NCBI GenBank assembly: GCA_031772625.1
Contig: CM062815.1
Span: forward strand, 606,407,980 to 606,471,979
DNA: 64,000 bases
Direction of reading: 5' to 3'
Source of the DNA: Pinus tabuliformis
Lineage: Eukaryota > Streptophyta > Pinopsida > Pinales > Pinaceae
This document shows positions 25,101 through 36,994 of this stretch, piece by piece. The notes beneath the pieces are model-generated. The model saw nothing but the letters and a program-made list of their open reading frames with translations, had not been told where the DNA came from and did not search any database. The stretch's first letter is position 1, and every line of letters starts with the position of its first letter. Made by a program: the position numbers and the translations under genes.

Positions 25101-25183
25101 CATCCTGCTCTTTCCAGGATCTCCCGAGCAGCAACGGAGACTGTCAACTCCTATGGTTCGCTTCGAATTGCCCTGCCTCCCAT
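22145..25183 (-). pseudogene. ORF3 of the nested element, unknown function, broken by stops
   Basis: One minus-strand frame of about 1010 codons runs from a Met codon at 25183 (MGGRAIRSEP) to TGA at 22145-22147, with no frameshift but about eight in-frame stops, at 25151, 24839, 24395, 23933, about 23915, 23378, 23009 and 22409. Every one lies where a Gln codon would become TAG or TAA. The N-terminal 110 residues, with a VRGKRIAVIDDIIAEVSGLP block, recall plant mobile-element proteins of the 'putative plant transposon' type. The middle is Glu-rich with repeats of ETEAEPP type, then Lys/Gln-rich probable coiled coil. The C-terminal 300 residues (LYNDVLACR to NYNVFMRA) match nothing I recognise. 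No membrane segment is evident, so an envelope role is not supported. Confidence 0.6.
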
Positions 25184-26640
25184 GGTTTCACTGTGGATTC
25201 TCAATGGAACAGCAACTGCTTGTGCTGTTTGAAACATAGAGAGGGTAATAATCGTAGGATTTAGAAAAAAACACAGAGTATGCAACAAAAATGACTTATG
25301 AACAACAACTTGTGTAGAAAAAAATAGAAATATCATGCCGTTAAACCGTGCCATTCCCTGGTACACTATCTTTCCCGAATAGTGAGCTGACACATAACCC
25401 GGGGAATAATGAGGTTAACCTCCCCCCCCCACAATGCGATAGGCTGTCCCAGCCGTCAAAGAAAGGAGCAGCACCCGATCTGTAACCAAGCCATAAAGGA
25501 ACAACGTATGAAAATATGCCATGTTTAGAAAAACAACGGATTACGGAAATCGAGGCGTAAAGTTGGATCGCGTATTATGTAAGAGGCTGCTGTGATATGA
25601 TGCGAGGCTGGGGGATAGGACGTCTGTCGTACTTGCCAAATCTTAAGTTGTCATTGTCACCTCCTTTGCCATGATTGGTGTAATAAATGTTCATGCGATA
25701 TATAAGTCGGGAAATAATGTACGATTAGTGCTTAGGATATAAGAAACAGAAGAGTATTAGTATCCTACCTATTGGTGTAATCAATGTGACTTCGATACCA
25801 TTAACAGTGCTCTGCTGCCGACAGGTGTCCATAACCTTGGCAGAGTTGTTTATTTCACCCCTGGAACCATGATCCTTTATGTGCATATTAAGGAATGTAA
25901 TGTCTAAGTGTAGGCCATTATGCTGGCTTGGTAACCAGTTAGCCATAATGCCATTCACGAGGAGGGGGCGAAGAGTGGGCAGGCCGGCTCATGATGAGAC
26001 CTCCTGTTCCAAGGTTTGTTTGTTTGATATACCTTTTGGACCATATCCCTGGTGTGGTGGCCATAGTGGGAATGCCACTTCACTTCCATCCTCATGATCA
26101 TGGTAGGCTGGCTCTTGATGAGACCCCCTATCCTGCATTTGACAATTTATAATTCATTTTTTTTTTACTTTCTTTTTTCATAAAGCACTTTTCCTTATAT
26201 ATACAGAAAGGGTGGTTCAACACTCCTTAAGAGTAGGAATGGTAGAAGAAGTCTTATCATCTCAATAGGAGGATATAAACCCTTTGCTCTGATTCCTAAA
26301 CAAAAATCAAAGAGGATTAAAAAGAATGGCATGATAAAGATAACCAATCAGGGCAAAATTAGTAAGACAATGACAACAAAAGATAAGTATGTCCTTCCTT
26401 CTGTCCTCTTACCAATACATAGCCTTATAAAGATAGCGATTTATAATTTTCTGATTTCAGTATGTTGTGATTTTGTATTCATTGCATAAGTGCATAGCTG
26501 TCTCTAAAAGACTTTGAAAGAACAGGAGCAAGAAGCATCCTCAAATTTGGATCAGCAAAAGGGATAAGCTGTTTCACAAGGAGAGAAAAAGTATGCTAGA
26601 AGTGTTCCTTTTTTAGAGAAGAACAACAAAGGAGCATAGG
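25184..26640. other. Non-coding internal region of the nested element
   Basis: About 1.45 kb between ORF3 and the minisatellite. Short frames exist without family features. The region may hold the leader or splice acceptor for ORF3 expression, which I cannot identify. A run of nine C lies near 25422. Confidence 0.4.
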
Positions 26641-26649
26641 TCTCAAAAG

Positions 26650-27180
26650 TGCAAATGCCGTTCCTTTTGAAAAAGGAACAGCAGAACACACTAATGCCAT
26701 TCCTTTTGAAAAAGGAACAGCAGAAAATAAAAAAATTCTATCTCTCTTATAAAAAAAGGACAGCAACACACTCAAAATGACGTTCTTTTTGAAAAAGGAT
26801 CAGCAAAAATCAAAATGTTGTTCCTTTTAGAAAAGGAACAGAAAAACAAGCAAACGTCGTTCCTTTGAAAAAGGAACAGCAAAAATCAAGAGTGATGTTC
26901 CTTTTGAAAAGGAACAGCAGGAAAATCAAGAGTGTTGTTCCTTTTGAAAAGGAACAGCAGGAAAATCAAGAGTGATGTTCCTTTTGAAAAGGAACAGCAG
27001 AAAAATCAAGCGTGCTATTCCTTTTCAAAAGGAACAGCAGAAAAATCAAGAGTGCTGTTCCTTTTGAAAAGGAACAGCAGAAAAATCAAAAAGTGTTGTT
27101 CCTTTTGAAAAGGAACAGCAGAAAAATCGAGAAATAAAAAATGTTGTTCCTTTTGAAAAGAAACAGCAGAAACACGCAAA
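26650..27180. repeat. Minisatellite of about 13 palindromic units
   Basis: Units of roughly 36-42 bp each contain a GTTCCTTTTGAAAAGGAAC core, a perfect 9-bp inverted repeat about one central base, followed by AGCAG and an A-rich spacer (aaaaatcaagag). About 13 units are seen; those at 26890-27120 are nearly identical and the leftmost are degenerate. The array lies between the pol stop and ORF3. Confidence 0.9.
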
Positions 27181-27309
27181 TGCCATTCGTTTCAGGAACG
27201 GAAAAAATCGAAATCTTTGAGCAAAAGAACACATTTAGTTCAAACATATGTACACGCAGAAGTTTGAAGAAAAGAAATTATGTACAAATTGTGAAAAGAA
27301 ATGAATTCC

Positions 27310-30300
27310 TTAATGAATTACAGGTGAGGAAGACTTCTCTTCCTCTCCTAAAATCTCCATATCAGTGTCTCTGCGTAGCTGTTGGCAGAAGGATTCCCAA
27401 GTGAGTGGTTTACGATAGAGACGAACTTGATGGCCACTCACTTTGAAGGCATATCCAGAACCGTCAATGGTGATTAAAGTGATGGTCCCATTGTCATGTA
27501 CCTTTTGGATTTCGCATGGTCCCAACCAACGAGTCTGGAGTTTCCCAGGGAAGTCCTAAAACAGAGAATCATATAACATAGCCCAGTCTCCCTCGTGGAA
27601 GACTTTGTTTTTGATGAGCGCGTCATGCCATTTAGCTCGCTGCTGTTGAATCAACGCTGTATTTTGTAGTGCAGAGAGCCTAATTTCGTCCAATTCATTG
27701 ATCTGCTGTAGTCGATTAATCTGTGCCTCGGTTAGATCTAAGCCAACTTCCTGTGTTGTTCGTAATGTTTGGATTTCAAATTCTATAGGAAAAATGGGTT
27801 ATTTTCCAAACACTAATTGATAAGGTGAGTAACCAGTGGTGCTTCTCCATGTTGTTCTATAGGCCCAGAGTGCTTCAGGTAGTCGGGCAGCCCAATCACG
27901 CCTATGTGACGCAATGGTTTTCGTTAGGATTGATTCTATTACCTTATTGTTGCTTTCTACTTGTCCATTCGCTTGTGGGTGATATGGAGTAGTGATTTTG
28001 TGCTGGCCATGATAATTATTAAGTGTTGTAGCTAATCTATTGCCAGCAAATTGTGGTCCTCCGTCTGTAATTATTTCCCTTGGAAGGCCATAACGTACAA
28101 ATAGATGGAACAGGAACTGTATGACAGAGTCCTCTGTGGCTCTTGGCAATGCTTCTGTTTCAACCCATTTGGTGACATATTCTGTTGCCACCAAGATATA
28201 TGTTCTATGATTTGATGAGGGGTTGATGGGTCCAACAAAATCAAGAGCCCATTGCTCAAATGGTTCGATGACTAACTGTGGTTTCAGAGGCATCTCGTCA
28301 GCTTGACCAGGACATCCTGCTTGCTGGCAGCTGTCACAGGCTTGGACAAATTTCTTTGCATCTCTGAAAATCGTGGGCCAATAATATCCTGTCTGTAATA
28401 CTTTGTGTCCAGTTCTACGCTCAGCGAAGTGTCCCCCACATGGTCCGTCATGACAAGCTTTTAGGATGTCAAAGATTTCATCTTCTTGAACACATATCCT
28501 GATATGCATGTCTGCCCCTGTGTGAAACAAATAGCCCCCAATCCAGGAGAATCGAGTACTCTTCTGAACAATCTGTTTCCATTCATTAGGGGTTAAGTGT
28601 TTTGGTAGTTTACCTACTGCAAGGTAATTGACAACATCAGCATACCAGGGTGTTCGAACGGCAACAACAAACAGATGTTTGTCCGGAAATCGATCGTCAA
28701 CTGCTGCTGCATCGATTGGCTTTGGCATTCTTGAGAGAAAATCGGCTACAAGATTCTCTTTGCTGGGCCGGTCCTTGATTGTGATATCGAATTCCTGCAA
28801 TAAGATCAACCATCTAGTTATTCTGGCATTTGTGACACGCTTATTTGCTAAATATTTTATGGCGGAATGATCCGTATACAAAATAACAGTATAGCCTGTA
28901 ATATAAGGTCTAAATTTATTGACAGCATGTATTATAGCTAGGAATTCTTTTTCAGTAACAGTGTAATTTAATTTAGCAGGGGATAAATTTTTGCTGATGT
29001 AATAGATAGTGTATGGTTTTTTATCCTCTTCCTGCCCAAGGACTATGCCAATGGCTGTATCTGAGGCATCAGCTGATATCTGAAATGGCAAATCCCAGTT
29101 TGGTCCTTGAAGGACTGGGGCTGTGGATACGAGCTTCTTTAAATCCTTGAAAGCACGTTCACATTTTTCTGTCCAAAGAAAATCAACGTTACCAGTTGGT
29201 GCATATAAAGGTGCAGCAATGTGTGAATAATGTTCTATAAATCGTCTATAATAACCAGAAAATCCAAGAAAGATGCGTACCTCTGTTTGAGTAGTAGGAG
29301 TGGGAATAAGCAAAAGTATTTGGATTTTGGCCGGGTCTACCTGAATGCCGGCTGCTGAAACATAGTGTCCTAGAATAAGTCCTTCAGTCATCATCATGTA
29401 ACATTTTTCGTGGCTTAAGCAAAGCCTGGTAGCTATGCAGTGTTGTAGGACTTTTTCTAGGGTATTTAGTGCTGGATCAAAATCATCTCCATAGGGTGTA
29501 AAGTCATCCTTATATACTTCAAGTCCATCATTTATTAAATCTGCAAAAATGCTAAGGATAGCCCTTTGGAATGTGGCGGGAGCATTACATAGGCCAAAAG
29601 GTAGAACTCGGTAGGCAAATGTTCCCTAAGGACAAGTGAAAGTAGTTTTGTCCTGGTCTTCAGGGGCAATCTGAATCTAATTGTGTCCACTGAAGCCATC
29701 CAGGAAGGAAAAGAATTTCTTTCCTGCCAAAGTATCTAGCACTTGGTCTATGAATGGGAGAGGAAAGTGGTCTTTTTGTGTTGCTTTATTGAGTTCCCTG
29801 TAATCCACACAAATTCTCCATTTCCCATTCTTTTTTGGTACCACCACAAGCGGAGAGACCCATTTACTGTCAAAAATAGGATAAATAAAATTGACATCTA
29901 AAAGTTTCTGAAGTTCCTCTTTTACCACATCCTTTAGATGAGGATTAAGTCTTCTTTGCGGTTAACGGACGAGTCTAGCATCTTTTTCTATATAAATGTG
30001 GTGTGTACACAATTGTGGGTCGATTCCTTTCATATCAGGGTAATCCCATGCAAATTCTTGTTGATATTTTCTTAACATATGGATGAGCTTAGTTTCTTGT
30101 TCAGATGTGAGGTTGGCATTGATATTTAAACATTTTCCCGGTTCAATTTCCACAATTTTACTATTTGCGACAGAAGTAACAGATATTGTTTGATCATGTG
30201 TGTCTTTCAGAGGATCTTCTTCTAATTCATTATCAAATGCTGCTTCTATCATGTGACATTGTGTTCAGGGTTTGGATTCAGTTTGACTAATGAAGTTGTT

Positions 30301-33225
30301 AATGGCATTATCTTCTGTTTGATCTTTAAAATCAAGTGCCTCTTGTATAGTCAATGGAGATCTAATGTTATTAGTAAGGTATGATATAGGATAATTGTTA
30401 GTTTTAATTATTGTGACACTTGGCTGCGCTGGAGGGTATAGAACTAAATTCTTGATATCAGGTCCTTTGGTTATGGTCATATTTCCTTGCCGGCAACCAA
30501 TGTAAGCATCGGCGATGGCAAGCCAAGGTCTACCTAGGATTAGCGGGTGTCCATCCAGTTGGGTTTCTGGATTAATTATAAGGAAATCGGTTGGATATTG
30601 CCAGGAATCTACAGAGACCATGACATCGTGTAGAGTACCTTCTGGTCTAACCACAGATCGGCCGGCCAATTCTAACAAAGTAGAGGTAGGTTCTACAGAT
30701 GTAATGCCGAGCTTTTGACACGTAGTGGTTGTTAAAATATTGATTGCAGCTCCTAGATCAACTAAGGTATTAGACAGGGTCTGACCGTAAATTTGAACAG
30801 TTACAATTGGATTTCCTGGGTCTTCATATTTAATGGGTGTTTCTTTCCCAGATAATAAATCAGATAAAGTACCGACTACTTGGACTCTTGGATTAGTTGT
30901 TATATTCCTCCTTGGTTTCTTTATGCACAATTCTTTAATAGTTTTTGTGTATATAGGAATATCTTGAATGGCTTGGAGGAATGGGATTTTTATATACAAG
31001 TTTTGTAATTCTCCTAGAATGTCAAAGTCAGGATACTGTAAAGGTTGAGGTATGACTAATCGTTCTAGGAACGGAGGAGAGGATGTGGTTGCTTGATTAT
31101 GAGTCTGCTGCTTATTTACATCCTCTTGTTGCAACTGATGTTCTCTTAATAACTGATCTTCAATATGAACTGTTTTATCTCCCTCATTTTCAATGATACG
31201 TCCAGATCGTAATTGAAGATCGTTACACTCCCACAGGTCGGGTCCTATTTCTGGTGATTCTATGATTTGAAGAGATTGGACCGGTCTGTTATTTGGATTG
31301 GGGTTGGGTTGGGTTGGGAGTTGCGGTCTCAGATTAGACTGGGGATTTTGTTGTAAAGCTGGCAGAGTAGGTTGAGGGAGCGGAATAGTTCCTACTGGCT
31401 GTTGCATCGGTCTTTGCCAGTTTGTCTGCCAGGGTGAACTTTGTGAAGTAGGGGGAGTCCATTGCGGAGGATATGGGCTATTTTGCCAATATGGTGGAGT
31501 ATAAGGGAAATTCGGCCAACCAGATTGGCTTGGCTGATTCAGCCACGGGTTTGAAGAAGGAAACGATGGTGGTGACCAGTTTGAAAATGGGGGTTGGGAC
31601 TGATTTTGCCACATATTATATTGTTGAGCATTATATTGTGGAGGCTGAAAAGAAGAGGTTGGGTCTGAAAACATACCAGATTGTCTTGGCTGCCACTGGC
31701 GGCGCTGGTTGATCAAGTACACCGATTCTGGTTCTTCCTCTACTTCCTTGTATACTGCTTTTAATCTAGGAAGTGAGGGGTAGCTTTCCATCAGATGATC
31801 TTTTGTACAAATGGCACATGTTTGGACTGTATCCAGTGGACACTCCTTGTGACTACGCTTTTTCCTGCATTGGGGGCAGAAGATTGCCAAATTCTGTTCT
31901 GCCTCCATCTGCTTCTGTTTGGCCTGCATAATATCAAGTTTTGTAGTTAGTGTCCCTAGAATATCAGTTTTAAAATTTTCTAATAAATTTCCAATCTCCA
32001 CATGCGTTACTCCTTCTGTTGATATTTTATTGTCTCTTGCAAACCGATCATATTCTGCCGGTTTTATTCTTGTGCTGCCTCTCGAACTCCTGATACATAA
32101 ATCAATAATGTCAGCAAAATTCTCTTGATAAATATCCCCTTTTCCCATGATGTTTAATGTTTCAATCCACTGTTCCTTCATGCCCCTTATCAATGCAATT
32201 TTTAACAAATTATCAGGTAAAGGTAGTGATGCATAAGGAGATCTTTGTAAATTGTATCGAAAACATTCCACATATTCTTCTAATGTTTTGTTCGGTTTGG
32301 CTGTCATTTGGAATATTTCATCTTTCAATTCTCTAGACCTACAATACTCCTGATATTTTTTTAAGAAGGATTCTTTCATTTGATCCCAATTGTTGGTGAC
32401 CCCACCACCTAGTCCCATAAACCATCTTAAAGCAGCCCCCTTTAATGTAGAGGGGAATAATTTCAATTTCTGGGGATCGATGGTGTAATCATATCCCCTG
32501 CACAACACATCAAATTCAAATAAAAATGCATCCGGATCTTTTGATGTGAGACCGTGAAATGTAGGGATATGTTGAAGAGGGATAGCTTTCATGGGCGCAT
32601 TTGTTGCAGAATCCACTATAGGATATTGTAATGTAGAGGTTTGAGTATTTGGTTGGTTCTGAGCCATAGGATCGAATATATGCCAATAACCTTCTGGGAT
32701 ATCTAGGAGGGTATTCCTAGGTTGAGAGGGAACGATTTTAGCAGGGATAGTTTTAATGGCACTTCCTTTATCTGGGATAAGAGGAATACCTGATGTCTGA
32801 GGAGATTGGACTCCTTCAACAATGATTTTCGCAGTGCTCCCCTTATCTGGGCTGTTTAATGGCTGATCTGTTCCAATGGGATATTTTGGTTCCTCGGTTT
32901 CCCCTGTTTCTCCTTCTCCTTCACAAAAGTTGCTGAAATTCCCTTCCTGCAATAGTTCTAGAGTAGAATTTTCAATTTCTTGAAAGTCCTGCTCTTCAGT
33001 TTGACTATGCACCTCAACAAAGGCTACAGATGGTGATCCTGTGGCCTGAAGGGAACTAGTAGGTTGTTTAGAAATAATTTTCCTGGGACCTATTGATGGC
33101 TGAGATTCTGTTTTCTTATAGATTTTGTCTATGAAAGTTGTTCAGCCAAGGGTCACCGGCCCCTTAGCTTTTTCGGGTTTGGATGGAAGCTTAATATTAT
33201 TTTCTGGTTTTTTCTGCTTAGTCAT
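27310..33225 (-). pseudogene. Nested element gag-pol polyprotein, single frame with stops
   Basis: A single minus-strand frame of about 1970 codons starts MTKQKKPENN at 33225 and ends at 27310, broken only by stops (about 33145, 30265, 29962, 29677, about 29626, 27799 and about 27547). Gag occupies about 32650-31800, with a Cys-rich knuckle-like segment (CPQCRKKRSHKEC) near 31850. Protease has the Athila-type motif LVDLGAAINIL near 30760. Reverse transcriptase spans 29930-29400 with the catalytic box read as YKDD rather than the usual YMDD or FMDD. RNase H follows, then integrase with an HHCC finger near 28400, catalytic WALDFVG and TDGGPQF, and YHPQANGQVE near 27980. The tail GHQVRLYRKPL closes integrase. 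Confidence 0.88.
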
Positions 33226-33407
33226 GCACTCAAATGAACTGCTAAATTCTATTCAAACAAAGCAACAACAAATCTGTTAGGAAAGCGGACAGTGGAGCAG
33301 GGCTTTTACATGCTCCGTACGCAGGTTCTTACCTTTCGTTTTTAAGATCCAACTCTTCCCTAGTAGGTTCGTACACTACTCTGAAAAAGACAAATGGCTA
33401 CACTCTT

Positions 33408-33425
33408 TCCCCGGCAACGGCGCCA
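33408..33425 (-). promoter_or_regulatory. Primer binding site, tRNA-Asp type
   Basis: The minus strand reads TGGCGCCGTTGCCGGGGA three bases inside the 5' LTR. This matches the 3' end of tRNA-Asp, the primer used by Athila-type elements. Confidence 0.88.
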
Positions 33426-33428
33426 AAA

Positions 33429-35089
33429 TGTAGAGCTATAAAAAGGGTCTCTTTCACCTCTAATTACCTCACATTAATATGTCAATCCGGGAGCGTTTGG
33501 TTATTTCAAAGAGTGACTCAATCTGAGGCTATTTGTCAGAGTAATGCTAGTAGTACAACGTTCTGCAAAAATACAAGAGTAAACGGATGCTTGTCTATGA
33601 CTAAGTTACTTCAAATGAATAAATCACACACTCTTAAAGCTAGGCAACTTTATCAGTCAAGGGTTCGACAGCAATAGCCCATCCCGTTGGAAACTGATGG
33701 AAAGGAAATTAGAGCATGGACCACGGATCTGGGAGCGAGACAGTAAATGCCGAGGCTCACTACAGCCACATATCGTCTCTCACACCAAAATAACAAATGC
33801 AAGTAAATGAAACAGCAGGTAAAAATGGAACGGCAAACAAGAAATTGAACATCAAATCTAAAATGGAACAACAATGCTTAAAATGGAACAACAATTCTGA
33901 AATGGAACAACAATCGAATAACTAAACCTCGCGAGCAGTAATCAAGATTTATCCTATCAACTCAAATGCACTCATTGTAATCAAAGCTCCAATCTTTCAT
34001 TCTCCAAGCAAATCAAGCAACACATGCTAATGGAACAACACTAATTACTAATAAGTTATGGAACAACACTTGGAAATCATACACACACAACACCCTTGAA
34101 AATTTATCTGATCTAACACCAATCATCAACAGGAATTACAACTGTGCTTCAAAATGGAACAACATTAATCCTGAATCATAAAGAACACATCTTTCAGATA
34201 ATTTCCACAACACAAATACACAGCATAAGAGCTCCGTAACAAAATAATAACAATGTTCAATTAAGTCTAATAATATTCAATCAACTCTGAAGGTATTGGT
34301 GATATAATGCAGAGTCAATATGAAGAACCTTAATGAACGAATCTTAACAAAGCATATGATGTAACTTATAAAGCATATCAGATTACCAACTAATGACGAT
34401 AAGAAAACCACACAGAAATCAAATCGTAGTGATACAGAAGCAAGTGTCCTCTAGGGCTGGGCCCTTAGCCTCAAGGGTACACCACTTTAAGTTAATCCAG
34501 ACGCAGAGATAAGATAATCACCAAGTTTATATTAATGCATAAAACAGAAAGTACAATGAGCCAAGTTCAACGAGACTCGATGATCAAAGTTCAATCTTTA
34601 ACAGAAAGTTACATAAAAGCATAATCCCCCCAAAGCTAACAGTGTCGTCCCTTTATATAAGGGTGACGGCGGAGATGTCTAAGCAATAAGATAAATAAAG
34701 CAGCGATCCCTCAGGATCGAAGATCCTGAGGGATTCGCCAAACTGTTAATCCTTAATCACTTCTTTTCTCCTCCGCCGAGCTGGTGCCTTCTCCTCCTTT
34801 TCCAGACCGGTTTGCTTCAACCTGCTTAGCCTCGTTTGCACTCAGTCCTTCGTCAAAGGGACAACAGTTACCCTGTCCTTGTCTTTTTCTTTGGAACAAC
34901 AGCTCCTCGGATTTACCCTTTCCTGCACAGGAGAATGACAATTATCAGCGGTTAAGTCTTGCATACTAATTCCACATATTTTGTCATAATTCTTTATTGT
35001 TTTCCACATTCATGATGTAAAAGATTCAAAAGTCCCACTGAAAAGCCATTGAAATGATCATTAAAAACATACCTTTTTAGTACTCCACA
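33429..35089 (-). repeat. Nested element 5' LTR
   Basis: 1661 bp, aligned end to end with 20463-22123. The probable gag start lies about 200 bp downstream of the primer binding site. Confidence 0.93.
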
Positions 35090-35094
35090 CCCTG

Positions 35095-35943
35095 TATGGC
35101 CCATAAAAGTGGGGCTTGAGCTTCTCAGCCCCCTTCTGCTTTAGTGATGACTGTCAGTATGGCTGTAATCATAGGTAGACCATGTCCCCTACCTCGAACT
35201 GCCTCTCCACCCAACCCCTATCGGAATACAACTTCTACTGGTTCTGCACTGTAGCCATGTTATCCTTCATTGCTCGGAGGATATCCTGACTCTCTTGGAT
35301 CCAAATCTTGGCTCTAGGAGCCCTGCTATCACCAAACATCACGTCGACAAAAGATAAGGGATGATACCCATATAAGGCATAGAATGGTGACATACCAATG
35401 GACATGTGATGCGAAGTATTGTAGCAGTACTCCCTGAGATGCAGCCACTTTAGCCATGCTCGTTGCTGCCTACTGACATAGTTACGCAAGTAGCCCTCTA
35501 GCCACTTGTTAACTATCCCCATCTGTCTGTCCGTCTGTGGGTGATAGATGGTACTCGGTGTCAACTCCGTTCCCACCAATTGGAAAAGCTCCTGCCAAAA
35601 CCCACCCATGAAATGGCTGTCCCTGTCACTGACGATGGTCTTAGGAAGACCATGTAGCTTGAAGATCTCCCTGAAGAACAGCTCGGCCACCTGTGCTACT
35701 GTATAGTGTGCGGATATGGCAAAGAAATGTGTGTACTTTGTCAGTCGATCAACGACGACAAAGATACAATCCTTGCCCTGTATCATGGGAAACCCTGTGA
35801 TGAAATCCATCGAAATACTCTCCCATTTCCCCTTTGGAAAGGGAAGAGGCTGCAATAATCTTGCGGGATGGCTCATCTCTCCCTTGTTCCTCTAGCAAAA
35901 ATCGTACTCCCAGATGTGTTGGAGTACATCGTCCTTGAGGCCC
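35095..35943 (-). pseudogene. Chromovirus integrase core, split on both sides
   Basis: On the minus strand the integrase core is read as GKWESISMDFITGFPM, VVDRLTKYTHFFAI, SDRDSHFMGGFWQELF and STIYHPQTDRQMGIVNKWLE, holding the D, D and E catalytic positions. The end near 35095 is interrupted by the nested element at the GPYRV motif, and the start at 35943 by the solo LTR. At least three in-frame stops are present. Confidence 0.88.
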
Positions 35944-36994
35944 TGTTACAATAAAAAACGTCACCATGACTATTTACAGTTAGTATGGCTCTATCAACAG
36001 TCATGCTATCCCCTTAGGCAAGTCTTATGCCTCTGCTCTCCATGTCAAACTCCAAGAAGAGAGAAAGTCTTTGTAAATATATTTATCTCTGGGTATGCAG
36101 GTTCTCTCAACCTTACCTGCGGGTACGCACCCAATGTTCACAATGCCTACATCCAAAGACGCTCTGTATGTAAAGGGGCAGGTGCGTCCCCCTGTAAAGG
36201 TCAAAAGGCGCGAGTTTCATCTTTAAAAAATTACTTGTGGTCATTTCTAGAGCATTCTAGAAGCTTGTTTGACGTGTATGAAGCGCCTCCAGATGGTTCA
36301 TGTACCCAAAGAAAGAGGAACTTATCCCATGAAGAGGGGAGCCTATCCCATTGGAAGAGGGGCTTATCCCATCCATGGTGGAGCTAATTAATTTCCTCTA
36401 GAGCACTATAAATACAGGCATTGAGCCAGAGGGAGGGAGGTTGAAAGCTAAACATTTCTAAGGGTAGATGCTGCAGGAATTAGGACTCCCATTTAGAAGC
36501 TTGTGAGGAGAGATTACCATCTTTGCTTGTTCTATTTGGAAGTGGGTGAGCTTTGTCAAAGTAAAGGAGAACTCTTGATGGACCCTGGGAGGGACTTGCA
36601 CAACACCAAGGCTCAGGTTGTAATTGTTCCTTTTGTTTCCTATTAATGCAAATGAGTCCGTTCTTCTCAATAACTTGTTATTTATGAGTTGTCTCATATA
36701 CTCCTTGGTCTATATGTTAAATGTGTTTTATTTTATGAGATTATCAAGTGCTATTTAATTGTTTGATTGTTAGTGAATGCAGGTTTCAAAGTGAAGGAGG
36801 AGCTCATTCGGATCGGCGAGGCAGGACTACTACAACAGTGTTGGACTACAGGTAGGATCTAAACACTTGATTTCTTGTATGGTAAATGCATGTTTAGAGA
36901 AGGATTGCTCTTGTTTGTCTTGTTTGTCACTAGAGAGTCTTAGGCTCCTAGGGAGGTTGGTTGTGTCCGCACAAACGACTCTTTCCGCCTGACA
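35944..36994 (+). repeat. Solo LTR, 1051 bp, inserted in chromovirus integrase
   Basis: It starts TGTTACAATA, ends CGCCTGACA, and is bounded by the 5-bp repeat GGCCC at 35939-35943 and 36995-36999. Removing it rejoins the integrase reading around the WKG-LKDD junction. A TATA-like ctataaataca at about 36409 suggests plus orientation. No coding region is present, so this is the remnant of LTR-LTR recombination. Confidence 0.85.

Larger units (their letters stand above)
20463..35089 (-). mobile_element. Tat/Athila-like Ty3/gypsy element, 14.6 kb, with extra 3' ORF
   Basis: LTRs of 1661 bp each (20463-22123 and 33429-35089) start TGTGGAG or TGTAGAG and end CTCCACA. The 5-bp duplication CCCTG flanks the element at 20458-20462 and 35090-35094. 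The primer binding site matches tRNA-Asp as in Athila elements. On the minus strand the order is leader, gag-pol in one frame, a palindromic minisatellite, then a long ORF3 before the 3' LTR. The LTRs are alike apart from a modest number of substitutions, so the insertion is younger than the host chromovirus. In-frame stops make this copy inactive. Confidence 0.93.

Noticed and set aside
22145..25183. ORF3 as a viral envelope protein
   Set aside because: No signal peptide, membrane helix or fusion-like segment is visible in the translated pieces.
26650..27180. Regular repeats with palindromic cores resembling a CRISPR array
   Set aside because: The intervals between cores are short and alike rather than unique spacers, no cas genes are present, and the array lies inside a plant retrotransposon.
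22145..33225. Possible altered genetic code with TAG and TAA read as Gln
   Set aside because: Many normal CAG and CAA codons are retained in the same frames, other stops come from Trp or Arg codons, and the receptor kinase and plastid genes use the standard code. Mutation decay explains it.
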